Assembly (NCBI RefSeq): GCF_021227995.1
Contig: NZ_CP089301.1
Location: 3,410,001-3,474,000 of the forward strand
Direction of reading: 5' to 3'
DNA length: 64,000 nt
DNA from: Novosphingobium kaempferiae
GTDB lineage: Bacteria > Pseudomonadota > Alphaproteobacteria > Sphingomonadales > Sphingomonadaceae
A program made the position numbers and the translations under genes. Shown in pieces: positions 45,899 to 55,122 of this stretch. The stretch's first letter is position 1; every line of letters begins with the position of its first letter. A model generated the notes under the pieces. That model was not told the DNA's origin. It worked only from the letters and a program-made list of their open reading frames with translations, and ran no database searches.

Positions 45899-46800
45899 TA
45901 CTGCGCCGCCAGCGCCTCCACGCGCCCGGCCACCGTTTCGACAGCGCGGACGGCGCCGATGCCCTGTCCGGCGCCCCAGATGTCCTTCCATGCCTTTGCG
46001 GCGGTGTTCCCGCCCGATCCGAAGTCCATCGTGCTCTTGTCACCCTGCGGCAGATTGTCCGGGTCCATGCCCGCCGCGATGATCGAGGGACGCAGGTAAT
46101 TGCCGTGGACGCCGGTGAAGAGGTTGGAATTGACGATGTCGGCCGCGTGGCCGTCGACGATGGCCTGCTTGTACCCGTCGGGCGCATGGGCCTCTGCCGT
46201 GGCGATCCAGGGCGTGCCGATATAGGCGAAGTCCGCTCCCATCGCCTGCGCCGCCAGGATCGAGCGGCCACACGCGATCGCGCCCGACAGCGCCACCGGC
46301 CCGTCGAACCAGCTGCGGATCTCCTGCATCAGTGCGAAGGGTGACTGTGGCCCGGCGTGCCCGCCTGCGCCGGCCGCGACCGCGATCAGGCCGTCCGCGC
46401 CCTTGTCGATGGCCTTGCGGGCGAACATGTCGTCGATCACGTCGTGCATCACCACGCCGCCCCAGCCGTGGACTGCCGCGTTTACCTCGACGTTCGCGCC
46501 GAGCGAGGTGATGACGAGCGGCACCTTCCACTTTTCCAGCACGGCAAGGTCTTCTTCCAGCCGCGTATTGGTGCGGTGGACGATGAGGTTCACCGCGAAG
46601 GGCGCCTCGCACCCGGCGGTCTCCTCGGTGATGCGGTGCAGCCATTCGTCGAGTTGGCTGGAGGGCCGGGCGTTGAGCGCGGGAAAGCTGCCGACCACGC
46701 CGCTGCGCACCTGTGCGATCACCAGTTCGGGGTTGGAGACGATGAACATGGGGGCCGCGATCACGGGCAGGCGCAGCGACTGTGGCGCGGGGAAGGGCAT
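45853..46800 (-). CDS. nitronate monooxygenase family protein
   Basis: FMN-dependent, 2-nitropropane dioxygenase-like TIM barrel of 315 residues. Motifs are 'LPVIAAPMFIVSNPELVIA', 'VAAGAGGHAGPQSPFALM' and 'GADFAYIGTPWIATAEA'. Members oxidise alkyl nitronates or act as enoyl reductases. Divergent from the MaoC-type gene, 165 nt apart. Confidence 0.9.
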   Translation of the reverse strand: MPFPAPQSLRLPVIAAPMFIVSNPELVIAQVRSGVVGSFPALNARPSSQLDEWLHRITEETAGCEAPFAVNLIVHRTNTRLEEDLAVLEKWKVPLVITSLGANVEVNAAVHGWGGVVMHDVIDDMFARKAIDKGADGLIAVAAGAGGHAGPQSPFALMQEIRSWFDGPVALSGAIACGRSILAAQAMGADFAYIGTPWIATAEAHAPDGYKQAIVDGHAADIVNSNLFTGVHGNYLRPSIIAAGMDPDNLPQGDKSTMDFGSGGNTAAKAWKDIWGAGQGIGAVRAVETVAGRVEALAAQYQSAKAEMRGLVGID

Positions 46801-46965
46801 CTCGTCTCCGTTTTAATCGTTCGATTAAACACTGGCATAATCGCCCGCGCGCCGCCTGTCGAGAGAGCCGCCTTACCGCCCCCGCGTTTCCGTCGCCGGC
46901 AGGCGTGACCTCGCCTCGATGCTGAAATAGACACCGTTGTCGATTAGCAGGAGAGGAGAAGCGCC

Positions 46966-48138
46966 ATGTCGGATCTTGCCGACGCCCCGTTCGATTGCTC
47001 GGACATCGACCAGTATCTCGGCACGGTCATAGACAGTTCGCCGATCCGCGAGCCGCTGGGCAACAACGACATCCGCCGCTGGGTGCAGGCGATGCACTAC
47101 CCCAATCTCGCCCATTTCGACCCGGCCTTCGCTGCCGCGAGCCGCTGGGGCAAGCTCGTCGCGCCGCAGAGCTTCCCCATCGTCATGGACGACAGCCACG
47201 GCACGTCCTCGTCCTGCATGGGCGGGATCGCCGAATCGCACCTGCTGTTCGGCGGGGACGAGTTCTGGCACTACGGCCCGCGCGTGTTCGGCGGCGACAC
47301 CATCACCAACGAGCGCATTCCCTACGACTACACGGTCAAGGACACCGGCTTCGGCCCGACCTGCTTCCAGCGCGGCGACAACTACTACCGCAACCAGCAT
47401 GGCGAACTGATCGCCAAGCAGCGGTCCACCGCGATCCGCTATCGCGCGGCGGCGGGCGGCGCGCGTGTCGATACCACCGAGTTCGAGGAACCGGAGTGGA
47501 CCGACGCCGAGATCGAGGCGCTGGAAGCGCGCAAGTTCGCATGGGTGCAGATGCTACACGACCTCGGCCACGGCGAGCGCTGGTGGGACGACGTGAACGT
47601 GGGCGATCAATTGCCCGAGCGCGTCTTCGGCCCGCACACTGTCGCCAGCTTCACCACCGAATGGCGGTCCTACCTGTTCACCGTTTGGGGTACGCTGGAC
47701 CGCCGCACCATCGATCTTGAGGCGCTTGGCTTCACCAAGGAAATGGCTGGGCACGAGAACGACCCGGTGATGGAACGGATCAACCCGGAACTGACCGACG
47801 GCGCCTATTACGGTCCTTCGCGTGGGCACCTGTTCCCCAAGTATGCCCGCAAGATCGGCATGCCGCGCGCTTATGGCTACGGGGCGTCGATGGGGGCATG
47901 GGTGACGGATTACCTTGCCGGATGGGCGGGCGAGTGGGGCATGGTCGTCCACTCGACCGCGAACTATCGCGGCCCTGCGCTTTCGGGCGACGTCACCATC
48001 CAGACCGCCGAAGTGGTCGACAAGATGATCGACGACGAGGGGCGCCATCTGGTGCAGGTAAAGCACCTCATGCAGAACCAGAAGGGCGTGAAGATGTGCC
48101 TGGGCACTGCCGAGATCGAGCTGCCCAAGAAGAAATGA
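46966..48138 (+). CDS. FAS1-like / MaoC-type hot-dog dehydratase
   Basis: 390 residues with two hot-dog domains. The N-terminal half ('PIVMDDSHGTSSSCMGGIAE', 'RVFGGDTITNERIPYDYTVKD') resembles FAS1-like dehydratases; the C-terminal half ('YGASMGAWVTDYLAGWAGEWG') resembles a MaoC-like hydratase. Start ATG has GAGGAG about 11 nt upstream. It probably hydrates or dehydrates an acyl-CoA in a degradation pathway. Substrate unknown. Confidence 0.8.
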   Translation: MSDLADAPFDCSDIDQYLGTVIDSSPIREPLGNNDIRRWVQAMHYPNLAHFDPAFAAASRWGKLVAPQSFPIVMDDSHGTSSSCMGGIAESHLLFGGDEFWHYGPRVFGGDTITNERIPYDYTVKDTGFGPTCFQRGDNYYRNQHGELIAKQRSTAIRYRAAAGGARVDTTEFEEPEWTDAEIEALEARKFAWVQMLHDLGHGERWWDDVNVGDQLPERVFGPHTVASFTTEWRSYLFTVWGTLDRRTIDLEALGFTKEMAGHENDPVMERINPELTDGAYYGPSRGHLFPKYARKIGMPRAYGYGASMGAWVTDYLAGWAGEWGMVVHSTANYRGPALSGDVTIQTAEVVDKMIDDEGRHLVQVKHLMQNQKGVKMCLGTAEIELPKKK

Positions 48139-48146
48139 ACCAAAAA

Positions 48147-48174
48147 GGAGGCGGCTCCGGCAAGAGCCGCCTCC
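48147..48174. terminator. hairpin between convergent genes
   Basis: Perfect 11-bp stem GGAGGCGGCTC / GAGCCGCCTCC with a 6-nt loop. On the minus strand it is followed by TTTTTGG, so it should terminate the lipoprotein gene at 48260-49717. On the plus strand it is followed by C-rich sequence, so there it is less convincing. Confidence 0.75.
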
Positions 48175-48259
48175 CCCCTGTTACGTCACCGCAGCAGGGT
48201 CGCAGCGTGTCCCCCCTGGGGGAGGGCAACAGAGCGGAAGGACACGCGGACCTTCGTCC

Positions 48260-49717
48260 CTAGTTGCCCGAAACCCCGCCCAGCAGTCCTCCGACGAGCC
48301 CGGTAACGGGTGCGAGAGCGTTATTCGAACCGGTTGTGCCCCCCAGCAGGCCGCCGACGAGGCCGGTCACCGGGGCAAGCACGTCTCCCGTGCCGGAACC
48401 GCCGCTGACCCCGCCGAGAAGGCCGCCGACGATCCCCGTCACCGGCGCGAGCACCTCGCCCGATCCGGTGCCACCGCCCACACCGCCGAGCAGGCCACCC
48501 ACGACGCCGGTCACCGGGGCAAGGATGTCACCCGTTCCCGCGCCGCCGCCGACACCGCCCAGCAAGCCGCCGACAAGACCCGTCACGGGGCTCAACGCAT
48601 CGCCGCCGGTCTGGCCCGAGCCTATGCCGCCGACCACCTGGCCGAGCGTGCCGTTGAGGGTGTCCAACACGGGTGAGGTCACGGTATTGACCGCGCTCGT
48701 GACCGGCGCGAGTACAGGCGCGGCGCCGTTGGTGACCTGCGTGACGGTGCTGCCGACTTGCGCGCCCAGCAGCGCTCCCGCCAGATTGCCGACCGGGGCG
48801 AGGCCCTGTGCGACGCCTGCCGCCGTGGTGGGCAGCTTCACATCGACGACCTTGTCGTCCGAGAGAACGTCAGCCGTCACCAGCGTTCCCGAGACGAGAC
48901 CCGGGTTGTTCGACAGGACGTTGGCCGCGATCAGGGTGCCCGAGGTGCTTGGCCCGGTGACGCCGTGGTTGGCGAGATCGAGCCCCACCAGCGGGCCAGT
49001 GTAGGTCGGCGCGGGACCGGTGCCTCCTCCCGGCAGCGCGCCGGTCAGGCCGTCCGCCAGTCCGCCGAGCTGGCCGGTGACCGGGCTGAGCAGGCCGTTC
49101 TGCCCCACCACCGGGGCTAGTACGCCGTTCACCGTATCGAGCAGCGGATTGGCAACGGTGCTGACGGTGGAGGTGACGGCGGCGACTGTGGGCGAGAGGC
49201 CATCGGTCACGCTGTTCACGGTCGCGCTCGCCTGCTGCCCGAGCAGGGCTCCGGCCAGCGCGCCGACCGGCGCGAGGGCGGCCTGCGTCTGCTGCGTGGT
49301 CGTCGGCAGCTTCACCGCCACGACCTTGTCGTCGCCCGAGAGGACATCGACGGCGAGGTTGTTTGTGGATTGGCCCGAGGCCGGCGGCGCGATGTTGACG
49401 ACGATGAGGGTGCCCGAGCCGCTGGGGCCGAGGATCGAGGTGTTGCCGACGCTGACGCCTACTGCCGAGCCGGTGAAGCTGGTGGTCGGGGGCGTGGGGG
49501 TGGGTGTCGGGCTGGGCGTCGGCGTCGGACCCGGTGTGGGCGTTGGGCTCGGCGTCGGGCTGGGAGAAGGGCTTGGGCTGGGCGAAGGGCTCGGAGTTCC
49601 GCCGGGTCCGGTGTTGAATCCCACGCTGTCGGCGCAGGCGCCGAGCAGGAGAAGGGGGATGGTGGCGGCGCATAGCAGGGCGTGCCTGGCTGTCTTGCGC
49701 GACTGGGTGAGTGGCAT
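48260..49717 (-). CDS. Gly/Leu-repeat lipoprotein with Ser-Pro/Thr-Pro stalk
   Basis: 485 residues from ATG 49717 (GGAGG 8 nt upstream). 'MPLTQSRKTARHALLCAATI' is followed by LLLLGAC with lipobox Cys28. A stalk of SP/TP repeats spans ~40-80. Two related domains follow ('GTLIVVNIAPP...DDKVVAVKLPTT' and 'GTLIAANVLSN...DDKVVDVKLPTT'), then tandem ~24-residue repeats 'LAPVTGxVGGLLGGV', nearly five copies. Probably a surface-exposed adhesin-like or matrix lipoprotein; the function is inferred from composition only. Confidence 0.8.
   Translation of the reverse strand: MPLTQSRKTARHALLCAATIPLLLLGACADSVGFNTGPGGTPSPSPSPSPSPSPTPSPTPTPGPTPTPSPTPTPTPPTTSFTGSAVGVSVGNTSILGPSGSGTLIVVNIAPPASGQSTNNLAVDVLSGDDKVVAVKLPTTTQQTQAALAPVGALAGALLGQQASATVNSVTDGLSPTVAAVTSTVSTVANPLLDTVNGVLAPVVGQNGLLSPVTGQLGGLADGLTGALPGGGTGPAPTYTGPLVGLDLANHGVTGPSTSGTLIAANVLSNNPGLVSGTLVTADVLSDDKVVDVKLPTTAAGVAQGLAPVGNLAGALLGAQVGSTVTQVTNGAAPVLAPVTSAVNTVTSPVLDTLNGTLGQVVGGIGSGQTGGDALSPVTGLVGGLLGGVGGGAGTGDILAPVTGVVGGLLGGVGGGTGSGEVLAPVTGIVGGLLGGVSGGSGTGDVLAPVTGLVGGLLGGTTGSNNALAPVTGLVGGLLGGVSGN
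48263..48606 (-). repeat. 72-bp tandem repeats in the lipoprotein gene
   Basis: Nearly five copies of a 72-bp unit encoding (D/E)xLAPVTGxVGGLLGGVxGGxGxG. The last copies are shortened and diverged. Repeats of this kind can change number by slippage. Confidence 0.85.
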
Positions 49718-49878
49718 CGTGCTGTCCTCCAATTAATGCTCTGTAGCCAGAGCGTTACGCCGGTGGCGGGAGGACGGCGCGGGTAGACGGAGCCGTCGTG
49801 GCGCTATGGTTCGGATTGGCTCATTAGGATGCGCAAGACCGTTTCGGGAGCGGGCGGTGAACGGAAGGGAATTTCGGG

Positions 49879-50013
49879 ATGGCCCTGCATCCGTTACGAA
49901 AAGCCCGGTTTTCCGGCATCTCTGCGTACGCAATACGGGCTCAGCTGCACGCAAAAGCCGATCAGGAGGGCATTTCGAAGGTTGCCGCCATTGTGGCGGC
50001 GATCGTGCACTGA
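49879..50013 (+). CDS. candidate 44-residue peptide
   Basis: A short frame beginning MALHPLRKARFSGISAYAIR and ending KVAAIVAAIVH: a basic N-terminal half and a hydrophobic, Ala/Val/Ile-rich end. The nearest ribosome-site-like sequence is GGAAGGG about 10 nt upstream. Contains a TTA codon, rare in this genome. It may be chance. Confidence 0.3.
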   Translation: MALHPLRKARFSGISAYAIRAQLHAKADQEGISKVAAIVAAIVH

Positions 50014-50065
50014 ACTGAACCTGGCGTCGCCAGAGCAGCACCGGCACCGCACAGGCCGGGCACGC

Positions 50066-50096
50066 AAAAGGGTCCGACCGTCACCCGGCCGGACCC
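50066..50096 (-). terminator. terminator after leuA
   Basis: On the minus strand GGGTCCGGCC pairs with GGTCGGACCC (one mismatch) and is followed by TTTTGCG, 30 nt after the leuA stop. Confidence 0.8.
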
Positions 50097-50125
50097 TCCT
50101 TCGAACTCTAAAATCGTGCCCGGCG

Positions 50126-51793
50126 TCAGGCCGCGTTGGCGGCGCTCAGCACGGCGCGCACGCTGGCGGTGGCGACGTCCTCGTCGATGCCCACGCCCCA
50201 GACGGTGCGACCATCGGGCAGGGCGCATTCGACATAGGCGGCGGCGCGCGCGTCGCTGCTCTTGCCCATCGAGTGCTCGGCATAGTCACGCACGTCGAGG
50301 TGGACGCCGAAGCTCTCCGCGATCGTGGCGGTGACGGAGGAGATCAGGCCGTTGCCCTTGCCGGACACCGACTGCTCCTTGCCGCCGACGCCGATCTTGC
50401 CGGCGAAGACGCGGGTATTGTCCGGGCCCTTCGCCTCGTCCCAGTCGATCAGCTGGAAGCGCTGCTCGCCGCTGAGGCGATAGGCCTTCTGGAACACGTC
50501 CCAGATGTCGCCCGCCTGCAGTTCGCGGCCCAGTTCGTCGGCCAGTTCCTGAACGTGCTTGGAGAAGTGCGCCTGCATCCGCTTGGGCAGCTTGAGGCCC
50601 TGATCCTGCTCGATCACCCAGGCGAAGCCGCCCTTGCCCGACTGCGAGTTCACGCGGATCACCGCTTCGTAGCTGCGGCCCAGATCGGCGGGGTCGATCG
50701 GCAGGTAGGGCACCGACCAGATCTGGTCGTTGCGCTTTTCCTGCGCCGCGAAGCCCTTCTTGATCGCGTCCTGGTGCGATCCCGAGAACGCGGTAAAGAC
50801 CAGTTCGCCGCCATAGGGGTGACGCTCGGCCACCTTCAGCTGGTTGCAGTATTCGACCGTCTGGATCACTTCGTCGATGTCCGAGAAGTCCAGTTCCGGG
50901 TTCACGCCCTGCGTGTACATGTTCATCGCGACCGTCACGAGGCAGCAGTTGCCGGTGCGCTCGCCGTTGCCGAACAGGCAGCCCTCGACGCGGTCGGCGC
51001 CCGCCATCAGGCCCAGCTCCGCCGCCGCGACGCCGGTGCCGCGATCGTTGTGGGTGTGCAGCGAGATCACCGCCGCATCGCGGTTGGGCAGATTGCGGCA
51101 GAAGTACTCGATCTGGTCCGCGTAGATGTTCGGCGTCGCCGCCTCCACCGTCGCGGGCAGGTTGAGGATGATCGGGTTCTCGGGCGTGGGCTTGAGGATT
51201 TCCATCACCGCCTCGCAGCACTCGATCGAGAAATCGAGTTCTGCGGTGGAGAACGTCTCAGGCGAGTACTCGAAGTGCCACTGCGTCTGCGGGTACTTCG
51301 CCGCCTGATCGCGCAGGATCTTCGCGCCGGTCTCGGCGATGCCGCGGATCTCGTGGCGCTCCATGCCGAACACCACGTTGCGCCACAGCGGAGAGACGGC
51401 GTTGTAGAGGTGCACGATACCGGCCTTCGCGCCCGCCAGGCTCTCGAACGTGCGCTCGATCAGATCCTGCCGCGACTGGGTCAGCACCTGCACCAGCACG
51501 TCGTCGGGAATGCGGCCGTCATCGACGAGGCCGCGGATGAAGTCGAACTCGGTCGCGCCCGCGCTGGGGAAGCCGACTTCGATCTCCTTGAGGCCGACCT
51601 TGACCAGCAGGTCGAAGAAGCGGCTCTTCTTTTCCGCGCCCATCGGATCGATCAGCGCCTGGTTGCCGTCGCGCAGGTCGGTGGAAAGCCAGCGCGGCGC
51701 CTTGGTGATGACCTGCGAAGGCCACTGGCGGTTCGGCAGGTCGATCTGCGGGAAGGGGCGGTACTTGACCGAAGGGTCTTTCAGCATCGTCAT
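50126..51793 (-). CDS. leuA: 2-isopropylmalate synthase
   Basis: First committed enzyme of leucine synthesis: condenses acetyl-CoA with ketoisovalerate. 555 residues of the longer, LeuA type 2 form. The TIM barrel has 'STDLRDGNQALIDPM', 'EVGFPSAGATEFDF' and metal-binding 'SLHTHNDRGTG'; the C-terminal regulatory domain runs from about residue 430 ('GNGLISSVTATIAES'). Leucine feedback sites are expected there. It is preceded by a Leu-rich leader peptide at 51884-51934. Confidence 0.96.
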   Translation of the reverse strand: MTMLKDPSVKYRPFPQIDLPNRQWPSQVITKAPRWLSTDLRDGNQALIDPMGAEKKSRFFDLLVKVGLKEIEVGFPSAGATEFDFIRGLVDDGRIPDDVLVQVLTQSRQDLIERTFESLAGAKAGIVHLYNAVSPLWRNVVFGMERHEIRGIAETGAKILRDQAAKYPQTQWHFEYSPETFSTAELDFSIECCEAVMEILKPTPENPIILNLPATVEAATPNIYADQIEYFCRNLPNRDAAVISLHTHNDRGTGVAAAELGLMAGADRVEGCLFGNGERTGNCCLVTVAMNMYTQGVNPELDFSDIDEVIQTVEYCNQLKVAERHPYGGELVFTAFSGSHQDAIKKGFAAQEKRNDQIWSVPYLPIDPADLGRSYEAVIRVNSQSGKGGFAWVIEQDQGLKLPKRMQAHFSKHVQELADELGRELQAGDIWDVFQKAYRLSGEQRFQLIDWDEAKGPDNTRVFAGKIGVGGKEQSVSGKGNGLISSVTATIAESFGVHLDVRDYAEHSMGKSSDARAAAYVECALPDGRTVWGVGIDEDVATASVRAVLSAANAA

Positions 51794-51883
51794 GGGGTAG
51801 TCTCGCTCGGGAAGTCTTCTGCGGGTAAGGTCGGTGATCTGGTCCCCTTGAGCGCCGAGCGCGCCGCAGGCCGACGCACTACC

Positions 51884-51934
51884 TCACGCCCAAGGGCGGG
51901 TAAGTCGCAGGGTAAGGCCGAGAAGACGGGTCAT
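51884..51934 (-). CDS. candidate leuA leader peptide, 16 residues
   Basis: The frame reads MTRLLGLTLRLTRPWA, with five Leu codons among 16 (CTT, CTC, CTT, CTG, CTT). CTT is a minor Leu codon in this GC-rich genome, so the run should be sensitive to charged tRNA-Leu. The stop lies inside a hairpin (CGCCC-TT-GGGCG extended by CTTA/TGAG), 90 nt before the leuA start. Placement and composition fit ribosome-mediated attenuation. No T-tract terminator is obvious downstream, so the mechanism is open. Confidence 0.7.
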   Translation of the reverse strand: MTRLLGLTLRLTRPWA

Positions 51935-52086
51935 GCCGCAGCCTATGGGCACCTTGGCGCGCCGTGTAAAGAGGCAATGCGGCGAGGCCGAAGCAATTTC
52001 GCGACCGCGCGGGCCTCGTCCGATTGCCGTCACAGGCTGGCACCGGGCGTTGGCGTTGCCGAAAGTTGCGGCATAGCGTGGCGGGC

Positions 52087-53235
52087 ATGAGCGCGATCAA
52101 CCCCTTCCATCTTGCCGTTCCGCAGAGCGATCTCGACGACCTGCGCCGCCGCCTCGCCGCGACCCGCTGGCCGGAGCGCGAGACGGTGGCGGACTGGTCG
52201 CAGGGGGTGCCGCTGGCGGCCTTGCAGGAACTCGTCGCCTACTGGGCGGATGGCTACGACTGGCGGCGCTGCGAGGCGCGGCTGAATGGGGTCGGGCAGT
52301 TCACGACTGGGATCGACGGGCTGGACATCCATTTCCTCCACGTCCGCTCACCGCACGAACAGGCCGCGCCGCTGATCCTGACGCACGGCTGGCCGGGATC
52401 GGTCGTGGAGTTCATGGAGGTGATCGCGCCGCTGACCGACCCGGTCGCGCACGGTGGGCGGGCCGAGGACGCCTTCCACGTCGTCGTGCCCTCGCTGCCG
52501 GGGTATGGCTTTTCGGGCAAGCCTTCGGGCACCGGCTGGGGCGTCGAGCGGATCGGCAGGGCATGGGCCGAACTGATGCGGCGACTGGGCTATGCGGGCT
52601 GGTTCGCGCAAGGAGGCGACTGGGGCGGCATCGTCACCACCGCGATGGGCGGGCAGGCGCCTGAAGGGCTCGCGGGCATCCACACCAACATGCCGCTGGC
52701 GCGCCCCTCAGCTCAGGACCGGGCGCAAGACGGCGCCGAAGTGCGCGAGGCTCTGGAGGCAGGGCGGCGCTACACCAAGTTCGATTCGGGCTATGCGAAG
52801 GTGCAGAGTACGCGGCCGCAGACGATCGGCTATGCACTGGTCGACAGCCCGGTGGCGCTGGCGGCGTGGATATACGAGAAGCTGGCGGGCTGGACCGACA
52901 ATGCGGGTTCACCGCTCGATGTGTTGTCGATGGAGGCGGTGCTCGACAACGTGATGCTCTACTGGCTGCCGGGAACGGGTGCCTCGGCGGCGCGGCTCTA
53001 TTGGGAAAGCTATGGCAGGATCGGGCAGTCGGGGCCGGTCCTGCTGCCAGCGGGCGTCTCCACCTTCCCGAAGGAGATCACGAAAGCACCGCGGCAGTGG
53101 GCGCAGCAGATCCTGCGCAACATCGTCTACTGGAACGACTGCCCCCAAGGCGGCCATTTCGCCGCCTGGGAGCAGCCGGAGCTATTCGTTTCGGAACTGC
53201 GGGCCTGTTTCAGCCTGATGCGTCAGGAGCAGTAG
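52087..53235 (+). CDS. epoxide hydrolase (alpha/beta hydrolase with EHN domain)
   Basis: 382 residues. The N-terminal EHN region ('FHLAVPQSDLDDLRRRLAAT') leads into an alpha/beta hydrolase with the oxyanion motif HGWPG (100-104), nucleophile Asp178 in 'QGGDWGGIV' and catalytic His in 'PQGGHFAAWEQPE'. This matches the juvenile-hormone/microsomal epoxide hydrolase branch. Starts at ATG 52087. It probably detoxifies or catabolises epoxides, but the natural substrate is not known. Confidence 0.9.
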   Translation: MSAINPFHLAVPQSDLDDLRRRLAATRWPERETVADWSQGVPLAALQELVAYWADGYDWRRCEARLNGVGQFTTGIDGLDIHFLHVRSPHEQAAPLILTHGWPGSVVEFMEVIAPLTDPVAHGGRAEDAFHVVVPSLPGYGFSGKPSGTGWGVERIGRAWAELMRRLGYAGWFAQGGDWGGIVTTAMGGQAPEGLAGIHTNMPLARPSAQDRAQDGAEVREALEAGRRYTKFDSGYAKVQSTRPQTIGYALVDSPVALAAWIYEKLAGWTDNAGSPLDVLSMEAVLDNVMLYWLPGTGASAARLYWESYGRIGQSGPVLLPAGVSTFPKEITKAPRQWAQQILRNIVYWNDCPQGGHFAAWEQPELFVSELRACFSLMRQEQ

Positions 53236-53546
53236 AAGCGCGTGATCGTGCCGCTGTCGTCGAGATCGACGTTGAGGCGCTCGGCGCGGTAGTCCATCGT
53301 CACGGCCATGCCGGGCTTGATGACGCGGATCGGCTGGTCGCCCCGCTTGGCCTGGATCGCGGCGATGACGTCGTCGGTGCCCTTCTGGCCGACGTAGCTC
53401 GCGAACTGCTCCGCGCCGCACGAGGTCGGCTCGGCCGAGGCTTCCGGTGCCGGTTCAGGCGTCGAAGCGGGCGGCGGGGTCTGGCTGCTGCACGCGGCAA
53501 GCGAGGCTGCGAGCAGGATGGGGGCGACGAACGACTTGGGGGACAT
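53223..53546 (-). CDS. I78-type protease inhibitor lipoprotein
   Basis: 107 residues. Signal peptide with lipobox LAAC (Cys19), a Pro/Ala/Glu-rich linker, then a ~65-residue domain 'CGAEQFASYVGQKGTDDVI ... YRAERLNVDLDDSGTITR' that fits the I78 (potato inhibitor I-like) inhibitor family. It probably guards the envelope against proteases. Its 3' end overlaps the epoxide hydrolase 3' end by 13 nt. Confidence 0.82.
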   Translation of the reverse strand: MSPKSFVAPILLAASLAACSSQTPPPASTPEPAPEASAEPTSCGAEQFASYVGQKGTDDVIAAIQAKRGDQPIRVIKPGMAVTMDYRAERLNVDLDDSGTITRFYCS

Positions 53547-53616
53547 GTAGGCTCTCCTTTCCCGGGCCGCTAGCCTAGCGAAGATGAACGGCACTTCAAC
53601 GACGGTCGGGCGAATG

Positions 53617-55122
53617 TCAGGAACAGGCGCTGAAGACGCGATAGACCTGTTCGCCGTTATGGTCGTAGATCGTGAAGCTGCGGACGCGGCGGCAGTGGCC
53701 GGCGTAGGCATCCACCATGGCGACCGCCGTTTCGTTGAGCGGCGTTGCGGGCAGCGGCGTCTGCGCGACGATCGTCTCCGGGTGGGTGGACAGGACGCGG
53801 CGCAGTTCCGCGTCGCGGTCCCGCCCGCTCCATTCGCGTCCCTCGTAGAAATGCGGGGCGAAGGCGAGGGCGCTGGGCGGGGCGGTGTCGATGAGCGAAT
53901 AGAGATAGCTCGGCGCGCCCCAGACCAGCAGGCGCTTGCCCGGCGTCACGGCGCGGACGTGCTCCACCAATGCCTCGGCGGCGGGACGGGCGCGCCAGCG
54001 GTCGGCTAGGTGGAAGGTGCCGGACAGGACGAGGCTCAGCCCGACGAGCGCGACGAGGCCGGGCCAGATCGGCCTTCGATGCGCGAAATATCCCGCGCAC
54101 AGGATCGCCAGCGGGGCGAGGGCCGACTGCGCATAGTGGACGTAGATGTTCGGGAACGCGAAGATCAGCGCCAGCGCCACCAGCGCCCACAGCCCGACGA
54201 TCCATACGAAGGGCCTGCGCTCCGGTTCCACCGATCGCAGGGCGTGGAGGCCGATCCCGGCGAAGAAGAACGGAATGCCCAGCATGCCGACCATCGTCAG
54301 CATCCACTTCACGCGGATGCCGGGATCGGCATAGCCGCGCGCGAAATTGGACGTGACCATCGCGTTCCACAAGTCGGCGAAATGGCCGTTGGACCAGTAG
54401 ACCAGCCCCGTCGCCAGCATCGGCGCCGCTCCGGCGAGGGCGAGCAGGGCGGCCCTCCACGCGATCGAAAGCGGATGGCTGCCGGAGCGCCACAGCATGA
54501 AGACGGCGATCAGTCCGAGCAGCATCCCCTCGAACGCGGCGGTCTGCTTGATCGCGATGGCGCATCCGGCCGACAGGAAGCCGAGGACCAGCAGCGCGTC
54601 GATCCGTCCCTGCCGCAGCAGGTCAAGCCGCGACGCGAGCACGCAGACGGCGGCGATCACGAACGTGTTGAAGAACGCGCCCGCCTGCATGTTGTCGCCC
54701 TCGAACCGGCTCAGCAGCGCGAGATAGGTGATGGCGCAAAGCAGCGCGGCGGTCGGCGTGCCGATGCGCGCGGCGAGGCGGTTCACCCCGTAGGCTCCCA
54801 GGGCGACCCAGACCGTCGTGGCGATCTGGTAGAACAGCATCGAGCGGCACACGAAGCTCATGCCGGTGAATATCAGGTAGAGCAGCGGTCCCTTGCGGTC
54901 CCAGAAATCGACGTAGAGCAGGTCGCCCTTGGCCAGCCGCTCCCCCGCGAGGGCGTAGAACTGGTCGTCGATCCCGAAATTCCACTCGCCCCAGGCCGGA
55001 CAGCGCAGCAGCACCGCGACGGCAAGGATCACCGCGAACTGGACGAGCCTCGCGCTCCGGTCATCCACCCGGCCATTCTGGGCCAATGCTGCCCCGATCA
55101 TCGAAAACCCCCGCGAAAACAC
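53617..55122 (-). CDS. polytopic membrane glycosyltransferase (GT39/ArnT-like)
   Basis: 501 residues, about 11-12 membrane segments. The first external loop 'FGIDDQFYALAGERLAKGDL' with acidic residues and 'VDFWDRKGPLLYLI' are hallmarks of GT-C enzymes that use polyprenyl-phosphate sugars. A soluble C-terminal domain follows (residues ~395-501). A second ATG seven codons in is an alternative start. The acceptor is unknown. Confidence 0.8.
   Translation of the reverse strand: MFSRGFSMIGAALAQNGRVDDRSARLVQFAVILAVAVLLRCPAWGEWNFGIDDQFYALAGERLAKGDLLYVDFWDRKGPLLYLIFTGMSFVCRSMLFYQIATTVWVALGAYGVNRLAARIGTPTAALLCAITYLALLSRFEGDNMQAGAFFNTFVIAAVCVLASRLDLLRQGRIDALLVLGFLSAGCAIAIKQTAAFEGMLLGLIAVFMLWRSGSHPLSIAWRAALLALAGAAPMLATGLVYWSNGHFADLWNAMVTSNFARGYADPGIRVKWMLTMVGMLGIPFFFAGIGLHALRSVEPERRPFVWIVGLWALVALALIFAFPNIYVHYAQSALAPLAILCAGYFAHRRPIWPGLVALVGLSLVLSGTFHLADRWRARPAAEALVEHVRAVTPGKRLLVWGAPSYLYSLIDTAPPSALAFAPHFYEGREWSGRDRDAELRRVLSTHPETIVAQTPLPATPLNETAVAMVDAYAGHCRRVRSFTIYDHNGEQVYRVFSACS

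Larger units (their letters stand above)
49718..50125. other. 408-bp intergenic region between lipoprotein and leuA
   Basis: Holds the candidate short ORF at 49879-50013, a 16-nt sequence shared with 11587-11602, and the leuA terminator at 50066-50096. The lipoprotein promoter should lie near its left end. Confidence 0.5.

Noticed and set aside
49829..52090. 753-codon plus-strand frame opposite leuA
   Set aside because: Shadow of leuA; no ribosome site, no domain.
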